A stretch of DNA of 63,195 bases from Meridianimarinicoccus aquatilis (GTDB lineage Bacteria > Pseudomonadota > Alphaproteobacteria > Rhodobacterales > Rhodobacteraceae): assembly GCF_004358675.1 (NCBI RefSeq), contig NZ_SMZO01000021.1, forward strand, positions 1 through 63,195. The letters run 5' to 3'. This document shows, one piece after another, positions 45,501 to 54,533 of the stretch (its first letter is position 1; each line of letters begins with the position of its first letter). Below the pieces are notes generated by a model. It had not been told where the DNA came from, made no database searches, and saw only the letters and a list, made by a program, of their open reading frames with translations. Position numbers and translations under genes: made by a program.

Positions 45501-46358
45501 TCAGACCGCCGTTTCGGTGACGTGCTCTGTATCGAAATCCACCTTGGGTGCTTGCGCCTGGGCACGTGCGCGTACTTTCTTGCGGTGTTCTGATCGACGG
45601 ACCGTTCTGGCCCAATCGATCAATTGCAGTTTCCCGTGATGGTGTTCGACAATCGCAGTGCAACTTTCGACCCAATCGCCACAGTTGACATACAGCACGT
45701 CATCGACACGGCACAGTTCTGCTTTGTGGATGTGGCCGCACACGATCCCGTCAAAACCGCCACGTCGGGCTTCATCGGCCAAAACGCCTTCGTATTCCCC
45801 GATGAAATTTACTGCGCGCTTGACCTGTTGTTTGGCCCAATTGGACAACGACCAGAATTGGCCTCCCCAAAGCCTTCGTACCCGGTTCACCCATGTGTTC
45901 AGCAAAAGTACAGTGTTGTAGGCCCGGTCGCCCACATGGGCGAGCCATTTTGCATTCATGACCACAACATCGAACTGGTCGCCGTGGGTGATCAGCAGAC
46001 GTTCACCGCAAGCGGTGACATGCTCGTCCTTTGCCTTGACTTCGATCCCGCCAAAGTGAGTGCCAAGGTAGCTGCGCATCACCTCGTCATGGTTGCCCGG
46101 AATATAGGTAATCGGCGTGCCAGCATGCGCTTTGGCCATCAACGCTTCGACGACGTTGTTATGAGCCTGCGGCCAATGCCAACCGCGCCGCAATCGCCAG
46201 CCGTCAAAAATATCGCCCACCAGAAAAATTTTATCGGCGTCGTGATGATCTAGAAAATCCAGAAGCATATCGGCTTGACAGCCGCGCGTGCCGAGATGGA
46301 TATCTGACAGGAACAGGGTTCGGACGTGTTTTTTTGGCGGCGATGACTGTTCGTTCAT
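45501..46358 (-). CDS. plcP: PlcP-type phospholipase C (calcineurin-like metallophosphoesterase)
   Basis: 285 residues from the ATG at 46358, chosen because the promoter read upstream places transcription start exactly on this A. Dimetal motifs: LFLSDIHLGTRGC, FLVGDIFDGW, YIPGNHDE, LITHGDQFD and CGHIHKAEL. By homology it is often labelled UDP-2,3-diacylglucosamine hydrolase, but the operon with btaA and btaB identifies it as PlcP, which in marine bacteria cleaves phosphatidylglycerol and phosphatidylethanolamine under phosphate starvation and supplies diacylglycerol to BtaA. No signal peptide. Arg/Lys-rich tail of about 45 residues. Confidence 0.88.
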   Translation of the reverse strand: MNEQSSPPKKHVRTLFLSDIHLGTRGCQADMLLDFLDHHDADKIFLVGDIFDGWRLRRGWHWPQAHNNVVEALMAKAHAGTPITYIPGNHDEVMRSYLGTHFGGIEVKAKDEHVTACGERLLITHGDQFDVVVMNAKWLAHVGDRAYNTVLLLNTWVNRVRRLWGGQFWSLSNWAKQQVKRAVNFIGEYEGVLADEARRGGFDGIVCGHIHKAELCRVDDVLYVNCGDWVESCTAIVEHHHGKLQLIDWARTVRRSEHRKKVRARAQAQAPKVDFDTEHVTETAV

Positions 46359-46399
46359 ACCGGGAAGATACGCCAAAAATCATGACATCGCCATGACAG
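46359..46399 (-). promoter_or_regulatory. Pho box and leaderless promoter of plcP-btaA-btaB
   Basis: Minus strand CTGTCATGGCGATGTCAT (46399-46382) is two 7-base half sites, CTGTCAT and ATGTCAT, at 11-base spacing, as in the PhoB consensus. Eleven bases further is a -10 hexamer TATCTT (46370-46365). Counting seven from its last base puts +1 at 46358, the A of the plcP ATG. There is no -35, as is normal for PhoB-activated promoters, and no ribosome site, in line with a leaderless mRNA. Confidence 0.82.
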
Positions 46400-46433
46400 G
46401 CTTTGGCCCCCAATCATCCCGTGAGTGATCTGA

Positions 46434-48047
46434 TCAGTGTGGATCATGGGCACCGCTGCCCTGTTCAGCCCGCCCAGCCGACGAAAAGCGTGAAATCAGA
46501 TTACGCAGCGCGTCGCGATCCACGGGCTTTGGCAGAAACGCATCCATACCAGCGGCGTGGTAGCGGGCTGGATCGTTCAAATGTGCCGAACAGCCGATGA
46601 TAGGGGTGCTTTGGCAAGGTTTGGGCGCGTTGCGGATGCGCTTCGTCGCACCGATTCCGTCAAGTCGCGGCATCGCAACATCCATGAACACCAGATCATA
46701 GGGCCGCGCCTCAATCTCGTTCACTGCAGCGAGTCCATCCGGGGTCGTGGTCACACGGTGGCCAAGCTCGGTCAGCATTTCGTGCATCATGGCGCGGCTC
46801 ATCGGATTGTCTTCGGCGACCAGAATATCCAGACCGCTGGTTTGCAGGGCGCCAGATTCTGAGAGCGGCGCGGTCGTCGTGTTGTCCACTTCTTCGGCGG
46901 ATATCTCTTCGGGTGTTCCGACATTGAGCTCAAAGAAAAAAGTAGACCCATAGCCTGGCTGTGATGTGACCCCGACACGCCCGCCCATGGCGGTCGCAAT
47001 CTCGTTGCTGATGGACAGGCCAAGCCCCCATCCACCGCGATCATTGCAACACTCAGCGCCCACTTGCACGAACGGTTTGAAAAGCTGTGAAATCTGCGCA
47101 TCGGTCATGCCCGGCCCGGTATCGGTCACTTCGAATCGGATGCGACGCTGATCCCCCGCTTGACCCGCTTCCTCAATGGCGAGGGTGACCCGGCCTTCGT
47201 CTGTGAATTTTACCGCGTTGCCCAAAAAGTTATTTAAGACCTGCTGGATGCGGCCCTCGTCTGCGATGATCTGGCTTGGAAGGCCTTGATCTTTGGCGAT
47301 GCGCAATCGCAACCCTTTGTCATTGGCCGCAGTTTGCCACCAATCAGCAAGTTTTCTAATAAATTCATTTAAATCAAATATTTCTGCATCTATCTTTAAC
47401 TGTCCGGCTTCAATTTGGCTGAGATCTAACAAGTCGGTCAGCAAATTCATTAGTGTGCCGCCCGCGCTTTGGATCGCGTCCACATGGGTGCGACGCTTGT
47501 CATCAAGATCGGACAGTTTCAACAGTTGCGTAAAGCCAAGGATCGCGTTCATCGGCGTCCTGATTTCGTGGCTCATTGCCGCCAGAAACCGAGATTTTGC
47601 GGCATTCGCCTCTTTCACGTCGGCGATTGCGGCTCCCAATGCGGCTTGCATGGCGCGTGCTTCGCTATTGTCAAACATCGATACCAAGACGCGCACGATG
47701 CGCCCGGTGTCGTCGATTTGGGTACGGGCGGACAGAACGACCGGCAACACGGTGCCATCAGCGCGTAAAAAGTCGAACTGAGCCCCTTGGATGACGCGTG
47801 TTTCCGTGAAGCGGGGGAGGGTTTCTGTGTCGGCCCTTTGGCGGCTTTCGGGGGTCAAGAAATCCAGCGCACAGATGCCATGCAGGGCTGTCATATCGTA
47901 CCCGGTTGCCTCGCACCACGCGCGGCTGGCTCGCATGATTTTCCAGTCTGCACTGGCCGCAAACATATAGACCGGCGCATGGTCAAAGAAGGCATCAATT
48001 GCATCGTCGGGAGCACTGAGCCAGCTATCGAGATCCGACCGTTTCAT
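46434..48047 (-). CDS. Hybrid sensor histidine kinase (PAS-HisKA-HATPase-REC)
   Basis: 537 residues from the ATG at 48047; a GTG three codons upstream is equally possible. Order: PAS domain (about 20-130, FFDHAPVYMFAASADWKIMRASRAW), HisKA with phosphoacceptor His in AAMSHEIRTPMNAILGFTQ (about residue 160), HATPase with NNFLGNAVKFTDEG, DTGPGM and GGWGLGLSIS, and a C-terminal receiver with LVAEDNPMSRAM and phosphorylatable Asp in DLVFMDVAMP. No membrane segment, so a cytoplasmic sensor. No cognate output regulator is adjacent. A 60-base segment (47341-47400) inside the gene has only 23 percent GC and a cluster of rare codons. Confidence 0.9.
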   Translation of the reverse strand: MKRSDLDSWLSAPDDAIDAFFDHAPVYMFAASADWKIMRASRAWCEATGYDMTALHGICALDFLTPESRQRADTETLPRFTETRVIQGAQFDFLRADGTVLPVVLSARTQIDDTGRIVRVLVSMFDNSEARAMQAALGAAIADVKEANAAKSRFLAAMSHEIRTPMNAILGFTQLLKLSDLDDKRRTHVDAIQSAGGTLMNLLTDLLDLSQIEAGQLKIDAEIFDLNEFIRKLADWWQTAANDKGLRLRIAKDQGLPSQIIADEGRIQQVLNNFLGNAVKFTDEGRVTLAIEEAGQAGDQRRIRFEVTDTGPGMTDAQISQLFKPFVQVGAECCNDRGGWGLGLSISNEIATAMGGRVGVTSQPGYGSTFFFELNVGTPEEISAEEVDNTTTAPLSESGALQTSGLDILVAEDNPMSRAMMHEMLTELGHRVTTTPDGLAAVNEIEARPYDLVFMDVAMPRLDGIGATKRIRNAPKPCQSTPIIGCSAHLNDPARYHAAGMDAFLPKPVDRDALRNLISRFSSAGRAEQGSGAHDPH

Positions 48048-48171
48048 TTTGATCACTCATCTTGCTTCCGCAGCGAGCTTTATGAATCAACCCTAAGGTT
48101 TCCCCCGCTGCGACAGATTATTGCGTCAAGTGATCTGCATGTCGAGTCTTCTTTACGTTGCAAGGACTTGC

Positions 48172-49890
48172 CTAGTTTCGAGTCCCTGAAAAGCGGGCTT
48201 GCCAATCTTCGCGGGCTTCATCGGTGATTTTGGCAAACAGGACGCCGGGTACGCGGAAGGCATGGCCTGGCGCAAAGCGATACAGCGCTTCGTCGCAGTC
48301 ATCGGGCCATGACAGATCTTCGGTTCCCATGGCATCGGCCATTTCTGCGCTCGCATCAGGAATGAAGGGGTGCGACAGGGCCGCATAGACCCCGATGAGG
48401 TTCAGCGCAAATCGTGTTACAGCGGCAGCGGCGTCTGGGTCCGTCTTAAACAGAGACCACGGCGCGGCTTCCTGAAGATATTCGTTGCCCAGAACCCAAA
48501 TAGCGCGAAGTTCAGCGGCCGCTTTGCGGATTTCGATGGCTTCCAAATGAGCGTTATAGTTGGCAATTCGGGCGCGCAACGCGTTGATCACATCGTCTTC
48601 GCGGCGACCATAGGTGCCGCCTTCTGGCACGACCTCGCCAAATTTGGACCGACAGAATTTCGTGATCCGGCTGACGAAATTGCCGAGTACGTCCGCCAGA
48701 TCCTTGTTCACGCTGGCTTGGAAATTCTCCCATGTGAATTCGCTGTCCGAACTTTCCGGGGCGTGTGACAGCAGCCACCAGCGCCAGTAATCCGATGGTA
48801 ACAGGTCAAGCGCTTGATCCATGAACACGCCGCGCCCCTGAGACGTCGAGAATTGGCCGCCGTCATAGTTCAGATAGTTGAACGATTTGATGTAATCGAC
48901 CAGCTTCCACGGTTCTCCAGACCCCATGATCGTGGCCGGGAAGCTCAGGGTGTGGAACGGGACGTTGTCTTTGCCCATGAACTGAACATAGCGCACGTCG
49001 TCGGCGCCTTTGTCTGTCCGCCACCAGCGTTCCCAATCTGCGTCAGACTTGTTGTTCGCCTCAGCCCATTCGGCAGCGGCGGCGATGTATTCAATCGGCG
49101 CGTCGAACCAGACGTAAAAAACTTTGCCCTCCATGCCCGGCCAGTCGGCTTCGCCCTTTTTTACCGGGATCCCCCAGTCAAGGTCGCGTGTGATGCCCCG
49201 GTCGCGCAACCCGTCACCATCGTTCAGCCATTTGCGTGCAATCGACGTGGTCAGGATTGGCCAGTCAGATTTACTGTCGATCCAGTCGTTCAGAGTTTGC
49301 CGCATGGAGGATTGGCGCAGGTAAAGGTGTTTGGTCTCGCGCACCTCTAGGTCGGTCGAGCCGCTGATCGCGCTGCGGGCATCGATCAAGTCGGTTGGGT
49401 CAAGCTGCTTGGTGCAATTTTCGCACTGGTCGCCGCGCGCTTTGTCATAGCCGCAGTTGGGACAAGTGCCTTCGATGTAGCGGTCTGGCAAGAAGCGCCC
49501 GTCGGCGTTGGAAAAAACCTGCCGTTCACTGACTTCTTCGATCAAACCGGCGTCGGCCAACCGCCCGGCCAAGTGTTGTGTCAGGCGGTGGTTTTGCGGG
49601 CTGGAGGACCGGCCGAAATGGTCGAATGACAGGCGAAAGCCGCGGGCAAGCTCGGCCTGAACGGCGTGCATTTCGGCGCAATACTCTGACACGGGCTTTC
49701 CGGCCTTGGCGGCGGCAAGCTCTGCCGGGGTGCCATGTTCGTCGGTGGCGCACAGAAACATTACCTCGTTGCCGCGTGCGCGATTGTACCGTGCAAACAG
49801 ATCTGCGGGCAGTTGGCTGCCGACAAGGTTACCCAAGTGCTTGATCCCGTTGATATAGGGGATCGCCGAAGTGATGAGAATCCGTGCCAT
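48172..49890 (-). CDS. metG: Methionyl-tRNA synthetase
   Basis: 572 residues; AAGGAA precedes the ATG. Class I synthetase: HIGH-type motif in [14 protein letters not shown], zinc knuckle [22 protein letters not shown] equivalent FSTSQGRG, where the motif is FSTSQ as in the archaeal/short type. [18 protein letters not shown] and [16 protein letters not shown] are conserved catalytic segments. The C-terminal dimerisation domain of E. coli MetG is absent, which is common. The stop is about 115 bases from the histidine kinase gene. Essential enzyme. Confidence 0.95.
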   Translation of the reverse strand: MARILITSAIPYINGIKHLGNLVGSQLPADLFARYNRARGNEVMFLCATDEHGTPAELAAAKAGKPVSEYCAEMHAVQAELARGFRLSFDHFGRSSSPQNHRLTQHLAGRLADAGLIEEVSERQVFSNADGRFLPDRYIEGTCPNCGYDKARGDQCENCTKQLDPTDLIDARSAISGSTDLEVRETKHLYLRQSSMRQTLNDWIDSKSDWPILTTSIARKWLNDGDGLRDRGITRDLDWGIPVKKGEADWPGMEGKVFYVWFDAPIEYIAAAAEWAEANNKSDADWERWWRTDKGADDVRYVQFMGKDNVPFHTLSFPATIMGSGEPWKLVDYIKSFNYLNYDGGQFSTSQGRGVFMDQALDLLPSDYWRWWLLSHAPESSDSEFTWENFQASVNKDLADVLGNFVSRITKFCRSKFGEVVPEGGTYGRREDDVINALRARIANYNAHLEAIEIRKAAAELRAIWVLGNEYLQEAAPWSLFKTDPDAAAAVTRFALNLIGVYAALSHPFIPDASAEMADAMGTEDLSWPDDCDEALYRFAPGHAFRVPGVLFAKITDEAREDWQARFSGTRN

Positions 49891-49957
49891 GTCGTGCCGT
49901 TCCTTGCGCCGCTTGTTGGAGCAGGTGCTAGCGCACTCAGGGGCGAAGTTCCAGCGG

Positions 49958-50527
49958 TCAGTCGCTTAGGCGTAACCTTGCGCGAATGTCGAGGGTCACG
50001 GTTTCTTCGACCAAGTCGGGATAGCCTGATGCGCCAAAGTCATGACGGTTGATTGCGCCGGTCAGGCGCACGGTCAGCTTGCTGCGGTCGCCCGGCGCGC
50101 TGCCTTCGGGCCTATAAATCGTTGCCTCTAACGTGAGCGGGCGGGTGACGCCGCGCACAGTTACATCGCCAGTGACCACGGCGCCGCCGGGTTTGGCGGT
50201 CACGGATCGGCTTATGAACACGATCTCGGGGTACTGAGCTGTGTTTAAAACATCCTGACTTTTCAGGGTGCTGGTGATCAACCCTGTGCTCGTCTCGGCC
50301 TTGTTCGGGTTGAGTGTCACCGCAGTTCGAGAGGCTGCAGCATTGTCGAAATCCAGCACAATATCCGCCGTGCTGACCGGCATGGTCCCAGCCCCGTCCA
50401 CGCCGCCCAAAGTGTAGGTGAAGCGCACTTCGGACCCCTGCGCGTCAAGCGCATACCGTGCGGGAGCAGCCCAGGCGACGCTGGTGCAGGTGAAATACAA
50501 AATACAAAGGAGGGCGCGGTTCCACAT
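49958..50527 (-). CDS. YceI-family periplasmic lipocalin-like protein
   Basis: 189 residues. Signal peptide ending at SVAWA, then a YceI domain: [85 protein letters not shown] and [14 protein letters not shown]. YceI proteins bind polyprenoid or other amphiphilic ligands in the periplasm; biological role is unsettled. Usually they have no enzymatic motif and none is seen here. It lies 67 bases upstream, on the same strand, of metG, with the gap placed between the two genes. Confidence 0.9.
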   Translation of the reverse strand: MWNRALLCILYFTCTSVAWAAPARYALDAQGSEVRFTYTLGGVDGAGTMPVSTADIVLDFDNAAASRTAVTLNPNKAETSTGLITSTLKSQDVLNTAQYPEIVFISRSVTAKPGGAVVTGDVTVRGVTRPLTLEATIYRPEGSAPGDRSKLTVRLTGAINRHDFGASGYPDLVEETVTLDIRARLRLSD

Positions 50528-50737
50528 GCCATGAGCATAGATCAGTTTTATAAGGCGCGGGATAAATTCAGCGTCATCTGTGAAGAATTCTGAGATACGC
50601 CCAGCGTATGAAGTTTGTATTCCGCCTGTTTGCCTCGCTCGGGACGCATAATTTGTCCTGTCAAGGTAAGGAGAGCATCCTTGACGTAAGGTTGATGTAG
50701 TGCTCGAATGTGTCGCGTATCGAAAACTGGAGTCATT

Positions 50738-51388
50738 ATGCGTGCTTTAACAATCTCCGCCATAGCAACGCTGCTTGCAGCGCAATCGGCACAGGCCGTT
50801 TCCCTTTTTGACAGCAGCGTTGCATTCAATGCAGCTTTGCCTGTTGGCAGTGCGACAACAACCGAGACATTTGGCTCAAGCGCCACTGGGAATGTCCTGA
50901 CCTTTTCCGGAATCACATCAACTTTTGCGCCCAATGGAAACACGTTTGGGAAACATGCTATCAGCGGTGGCGTATTGGACCTGTTCATCGAAGGGGATGC
51001 GCCCATCTTGATGACTTGGGATCTTCCCAGCGATGTTGTTGGCCTTGGGTTTGATGTGTTTGGTGTAAACTCGGCCAATTTTGACGGTGTTTTCATCACC
51101 ATTGATGATGGGAGCGGCGCGCAAAACTATAATCTGTACGAGACGGCGGGCGGAAGCAGCTCCGGCAATATCGATGGGTTTGTTGGATTCATTTTTGCGG
51201 GTCCAGTCGCCTCGGTTAGCTTTAGCGGGCCGGGCGGTTTTGGGTTCAGCGGAGATGATTTTGATATAGACAATCTTCAGATCGTTACTCAATCTGGCAC
51301 TTCGGTGGTTCCGCTGCCGGCGTCATTGCCTTTGGCGTTGGCAGGCTTGGGGGCCTTTGCGGCCATTCGCGGACGCCGCAAATCCTGA
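50738..51388 (+). CDS. VPLPA-CTERM sorting-domain surface protein
   Basis: 216 residues from MRALTISAIATLLAAQ with CTGGAGT as ribosome site; signal peptide cut near AQA. Mature part: Gly/Ser/Asp-rich and beta-stranded, with many Gly-Phe pairs near the end (SGPGGFGFSGDDFDIDNLQI). C-terminus: VVPLPASLPLALAGLGAF, hydrophobic helix, RGRRKS, so an exosortase substrate. It is the fourth protein of this class in the window, not similar to the others beyond the tail. It converges with the ImuA-like gene; a GC hairpin lies between. Confidence 0.85.
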   Translation: MRALTISAIATLLAAQSAQAVSLFDSSVAFNAALPVGSATTTETFGSSATGNVLTFSGITSTFAPNGNTFGKHAISGGVLDLFIEGDAPILMTWDLPSDVVGLGFDVFGVNSANFDGVFITIDDGSGAQNYNLYETAGGSSSGNIDGFVGFIFAGPVASVSFSGPGGFGFSGDDFDIDNLQIVTQSGTSVVPLPASLPLALAGLGAFAAIRGRRKS

Positions 51389-51410
51389 TTTTCGTTCCTA
51401 TGTGTTATGG

Positions 51411-51434
51411 CCGGTCGCCTGAAAGGGCGGCCGG
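51411..51434. terminator. Hairpin between convergent VPLPA-CTERM and ImuA-like genes
   Basis: CCGGTCGCC-TGAAAG-GGCGGCCGG, nine pairs with one G-T. It has no T run in either direction. Location in the 67-base convergent gap suggests a bidirectional terminator of moderate strength. Confidence 0.45.
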
Positions 51435-51455
51435 GCGTAAGGCGGGATCACACAT

Positions 51456-52070
51456 TCAGCCGATAACCTGAGGCGCCGCGAGCGGATGGGTCTGACCATC
51501 GGCAGTTATGTGCCATGTGGCGGGCGGGTCGCTGCGGGCGCGGCGCCGTTCCAGCCGCCAGCCGTCTTTTTCGTTCAGGCCATGGGCAAAGGTCATGTAC
51601 CAGCGGCTTTCCACCCCCGGCACGCCGCCGCGCGCTTGCGCCAGCAAAAGGCCCAGTGGGGTGATCCCCATCATTTCGGCCCCGGCTTGGGCGGCCAGAT
51701 GCAAGCGGCGCACCGGGGTCAGGCCCGGCAGGCTGGGCAATTCGCACACCACCAGAGAGACCGCGCCGCAGCGCAGGGATTCTTCGGCGCACCACAGGAT
51801 GTCTTCGGCCCGGCGCGGATCGGCAAAAATCAGGCGGCCGGGGTCCACGCCCAATGGCAGCACCCCTTCGGGGTTGAGCCGCTCTGCCTGCCATCCGGGG
51901 CGAATCCAGATCACCGGCCCCTCAAGCCGGGCCGCCACGCGCAGCGCGAGCGTGCGCCGGGCAGGGCCGCAAAACTCATGAACCCGGCCCAGTCGCAAGC
52001 GCATGTCGCCCAAGACGGACAGGTCCGGCGCGGCCGGTTTCGAAGCAAGATCATGGCGCAGGTTTCCCAT
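51456..52070 (-). CDS. ImuA-like (RecA/SulA-related) protein under SOS control
   Basis: 204 residues from the ATG at 52070, the base on which the promoter points. The sequence resembles ImuA, a RecA-fold mutasome protein: RVHEFCGPARRTLALRVAARL, PVIWIRPGWQAERLNPEGVLPLGVDPGRLIFADPRRAEDILWCAEE, CGAVSLVVCELPSLPGLTPVRRLHLAAQAGA. ImuA normally works with ImuB and DnaE2 in SOS mutagenesis and is encoded with them; here no imuB or dnaE2 is next to it. A LexA box sits in the promoter. A TTG five codons upstream is possible but would lie at the promoter -10. Confidence 0.75.
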   Translation of the reverse strand: MGNLRHDLASKPAAPDLSVLGDMRLRLGRVHEFCGPARRTLALRVAARLEGPVIWIRPGWQAERLNPEGVLPLGVDPGRLIFADPRRAEDILWCAEESLRCGAVSLVVCELPSLPGLTPVRRLHLAAQAGAEMMGITPLGLLLAQARGGVPGVESRWYMTFAHGLNEKDGWRLERRRARSDPPATWHITADGQTHPLAAPQVIG

Positions 52071-52105
52071 GCAGCCAAGATACAATGTTCACTTTATGTT
52101 CTCAA
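52071..52105 (-). promoter_or_regulatory. LexA-regulated, leaderless promoter of the ImuA-like gene
   Basis: Minus strand: -35 TTGAGA (52105-52100), 17-base spacer, -10 TATCTT (52082-52077), predicted +1 at 52070, the A of the start codon. The spacer and the last base pair of the -35 contain GAAC-N7-GAAC (52101-52087), the direct-repeat LexA site known from Rhodobacter and other alphaproteobacteria. LexA bound there would block RNA polymerase. Confidence 0.82.
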
Positions 52106-52176
52106 GCGATTCTGCCTTTGCTTGCACCTGCTGCGCGGTGTGAGTACCCATGCCTGAAACTGACAGGGGACGACAC

Positions 52177-53220
52177 ATGCAGCAAAAACCGCTTGGCCGG
52201 ACCGACATCATGGTGTCCGACATTTGCCTTGGATCGATGACATGGGGCAGCCAGAACACCGAGGCAGAGGGCCATGCCCAGATCGACCGCGCATTAGAAG
52301 CCGGTGTCAACTTCATCGACACCGCCGAGATGTACCCGGTCACGCCGATCAAGGCGGAAACCGTCGGCAACACCGAGGCGATCATCGGCACATGGTTGGA
52401 GAAGACGGGGCGGCGCAGTGATGTAGTGCTGGCCACAAAGATCACCGGCGCAAATGGCGGGTTTTGCCGCGGTGGCGAGCCAATCAGCGCCGATGCGATC
52501 CGCCGTGCGCTTGATGGGTCGTTGCAGCGTTTGCGCACGGATTACGTGGATCTGTACCAATTGCATTGGCCCAATCGGGGGTCATACTGTTTCCGGCAAA
52601 ACTGGGATTATGACCCGTCGCATCAGGATCGCGGCGAGACTGTGCAGCACATGGAAGAGGTACTGGGCGAATTGCAGCGCCAGGTTGAGGCGGGCAAGAT
52701 CCGTCATGTGGGTCTGAGCAACGAAACCGCTTGGGGCACATCCATGTGGTTGCGTCTGGCCGACGAAAATGGCTGGCCTCGCATGCAGTCGATCCAGAAC
52801 GAATACTCCCTGCTGCACCGCCTGTTCGATACCGACCTTGCCGAGATGACGGCAAATGAACAGGTCGGCTGTTTGGCCTATTCACCGCTGGCGACCGGTT
52901 TGCTCACAGGAAAATATGCGGGCGGTGCCATTCCCGAAGGGTCGCGCCGGACGATCAACGCGGATCTGGGCGGTCGCATGACGCCGCGTGTGGACGATGC
53001 GGTGGCAGCCTATGCAGAGATCGCGAAACGGCATGATCTTGACTTGGTACAGATGGCCATCGCGTTCTGCCGCTCGCGGCCTTTCATGACCTCGACCATC
53101 ATCGGGGCGACGTCGCTGGACCAACTTGATTTGGTGCTGGGCGCGGCGGATGTGACTTTGTCCGAGGATGTTCTTGCCGAGATTGGGCAGGCGCACCGGG
53201 CACACCCGCTGCCATACTGA
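52177..53220 (+). CDS. Tas-like NADP(H)-dependent aldo/keto reductase
   Basis: 347 residues from MQQKPLGRTDIMVSDICLG behind AGGGGA; the 9-codon longer frame is not preferred. AKR fold with catalytic Asp and Tyr in NFIDTAEMYPVTPIKAETVGNTE, Lys in VVLATKITG, His in YQLHWPNRGSYCF; NADPH site at IIGATSLDQLDLVLGA. The long block TAEMYPV and the LHWPNR region match E. coli Tas, which suppresses tyrosine auxotrophy; physiological substrate is unknown. It is divergent from the SOS-controlled ImuA-like gene, with 106 bases between the starts. Confidence 0.9.
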   Translation: MQQKPLGRTDIMVSDICLGSMTWGSQNTEAEGHAQIDRALEAGVNFIDTAEMYPVTPIKAETVGNTEAIIGTWLEKTGRRSDVVLATKITGANGGFCRGGEPISADAIRRALDGSLQRLRTDYVDLYQLHWPNRGSYCFRQNWDYDPSHQDRGETVQHMEEVLGELQRQVEAGKIRHVGLSNETAWGTSMWLRLADENGWPRMQSIQNEYSLLHRLFDTDLAEMTANEQVGCLAYSPLATGLLTGKYAGGAIPEGSRRTINADLGGRMTPRVDDAVAAYAEIAKRHDLDLVQMAIAFCRSRPFMTSTIIGATSLDQLDLVLGAADVTLSEDVLAEIGQAHRAHPLPY

Positions 53221-53240
53221 ACGACCAGCTGGAAGCCGCG

Positions 53241-53954
53241 TCAGTCCTGCGCCTGTGGGGCTGTCCCGCGCAGGCGCAGGAACAGGCTTTCTTCGTCATC
53301 GTTTCGGAAAAAAGGCACGGTCGCGGGGGGCGCGTCGGTACCGATCAATGCCGCGACTTCGGCCAGTACCACCTGCGTTATGAAGGGCAGGTCGTGGCGG
53401 CGCATTTCAGCGAGCGGGACCCATTGCAGCGCGCTCAGCTCGTCACTGGCGCGCGAAAAATCACTGGCATCCCCCTGCACCGCGCCGACATCGGCCAAAA
53501 AGAACCGGGCATCGAACCGGCGTGGCCGCCCAGGCGGCGTGATGGCCCGAAACACAAAGCGAAGCCCGGCGCCGGTTGGGCGGTGGCCGGTAGCAGCGAA
53601 GTCTTCCCAATCTGCGGGCGGGTCTTGCCACGTGTCGGGCGTTCCAAGGATCAGGCCGGTTTCTTCCCAAACTTCCCGGATCGCGGCGGCGATGGCGGCG
53701 CGGGGGATATGCGGCGCGCTATCTTCGGCGAGCCGTGTCATGCAAGGCTCAGCGGGGAGAGCGGACAAAGGCACATTGCCATCGCCGACATCAACAGCGC
53801 CGCCAGGAAAGACCATCTTGTTGGGCATGAAGGCCGCACCCGCGCCGCGCCGCCCCATCAGGATTTCGGGCCGGTCCGGATTGCGGGCAAGGATCACGGT
53901 CGCCGCGTCGCGAATGCGGGTCTGGTCCTGTGCGCGCGTCGTGGGAGCGGCCAT
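53241..53954 (-). CDS. Nudix hydrolase
   Basis: 237 residues. Nudix box core REVWEETGLIL with upstream FPGGAVDVGDG, separated by a longer insertion (about 35 residues) than in the standard 23-residue box, as in CoA-pyrophosphatase/NUDT19-like proteins. Arg in RRFDARFFLADV is typical of that subfamily. The reaction is hydrolysis of a nucleoside diphosphate linked to X; substrate unknown. It starts five bases after the DUF983 gene stop with AGGAAG inside that gene, so the two are co-translated. Confidence 0.85.
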   Translation of the reverse strand: MAAPTTRAQDQTRIRDAATVILARNPDRPEILMGRRGAGAAFMPNKMVFPGGAVDVGDGNVPLSALPAEPCMTRLAEDSAPHIPRAAIAAAIREVWEETGLILGTPDTWQDPPADWEDFAATGHRPTGAGLRFVFRAITPPGRPRRFDARFFLADVGAVQGDASDFSRASDELSALQWVPLAEMRRHDLPFITQVVLAEVAALIGTDAPPATVPFFRNDDEESLFLRLRGTAPQAQD

Positions 53955-53959
53955 CGCGC

Positions 53960-54349
53960 TTAGGCTTCCTGTGGCTGGTCACCGAAGCCGTGCATGCGGC
54001 GAGCCCATTGAAAGCCGATGATCAGCCCCTTCATACGCGGCAGCAGGAACAGCGAGAGCGCAACACAGGCGGTCGATAAGCTGAACGCCATGACCAGTGG
54101 CTCGGGGCGCCAGACGGCAAAGGCGAAATGGATCACGAACGCCATCAGGTGGCCAACGACAAGGATGGTCAGATAGGCTGGCCCATCGTCGGCGCGAGCA
54201 TGGGTCAGATCCTCGTTGCAGGCTGGGCAATGATCGTGCGGCTTGAGGTAGGTCCGCATCAGGTGCCCTTTGCCGCAAGACGGGCAACGCAGCGCAAGGC
54301 CGCGGCGGATTGAACGGCCGAGTGGGCGATCTGTATCTGTCTGTGTCAT
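53960..54349 (-). CDS. DUF983 membrane protein with zinc-type cysteine pairs
   Basis: 129 residues starting MTQTDTDRPLGRSIRRGL, with GGAG eight bases upstream; the frame is open 62 codons further but without plausible content. The first half holds two CxxC pairs, RCPSCGKG and HCPACNED, a zinc-ribbon pattern; the second half has two membrane helices (YLTILVVGHLMAFVIHFAF and FSLSTACVALSLFLLP). DUF983 proteins occur beside cytochrome oxidase genes in some bacteria, but here the partner is a Nudix gene. Function unknown. Confidence 0.86.
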   Translation of the reverse strand: MTQTDTDRPLGRSIRRGLALRCPSCGKGHLMRTYLKPHDHCPACNEDLTHARADDGPAYLTILVVGHLMAFVIHFAFAVWRPEPLVMAFSLSTACVALSLFLLPRMKGLIIGFQWARRMHGFGDQPQEA

Positions 54350-54533
54350 CGTGATCTCCGCGTTTGTGACTGACATACACGCGCCTGCGAAAATTGGAAC
54401 CACGTGCGCGGCCATGTCGCCGGCTGAAAGTTTTTTCGCAAAAGAGCGACGGAAACCCGGTGGCGCTGCGTTTGAGCTATGAACCGGGGGCGAGACGCCG
54501 CTGGTTACTGACACAAACGAAGGATGAAAGAAC

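Noticed and set aside
46359-46376. TTG start for plcP six codons upstream
   Set aside because: It would lie within the deduced -10 region of the Pho-box promoter.
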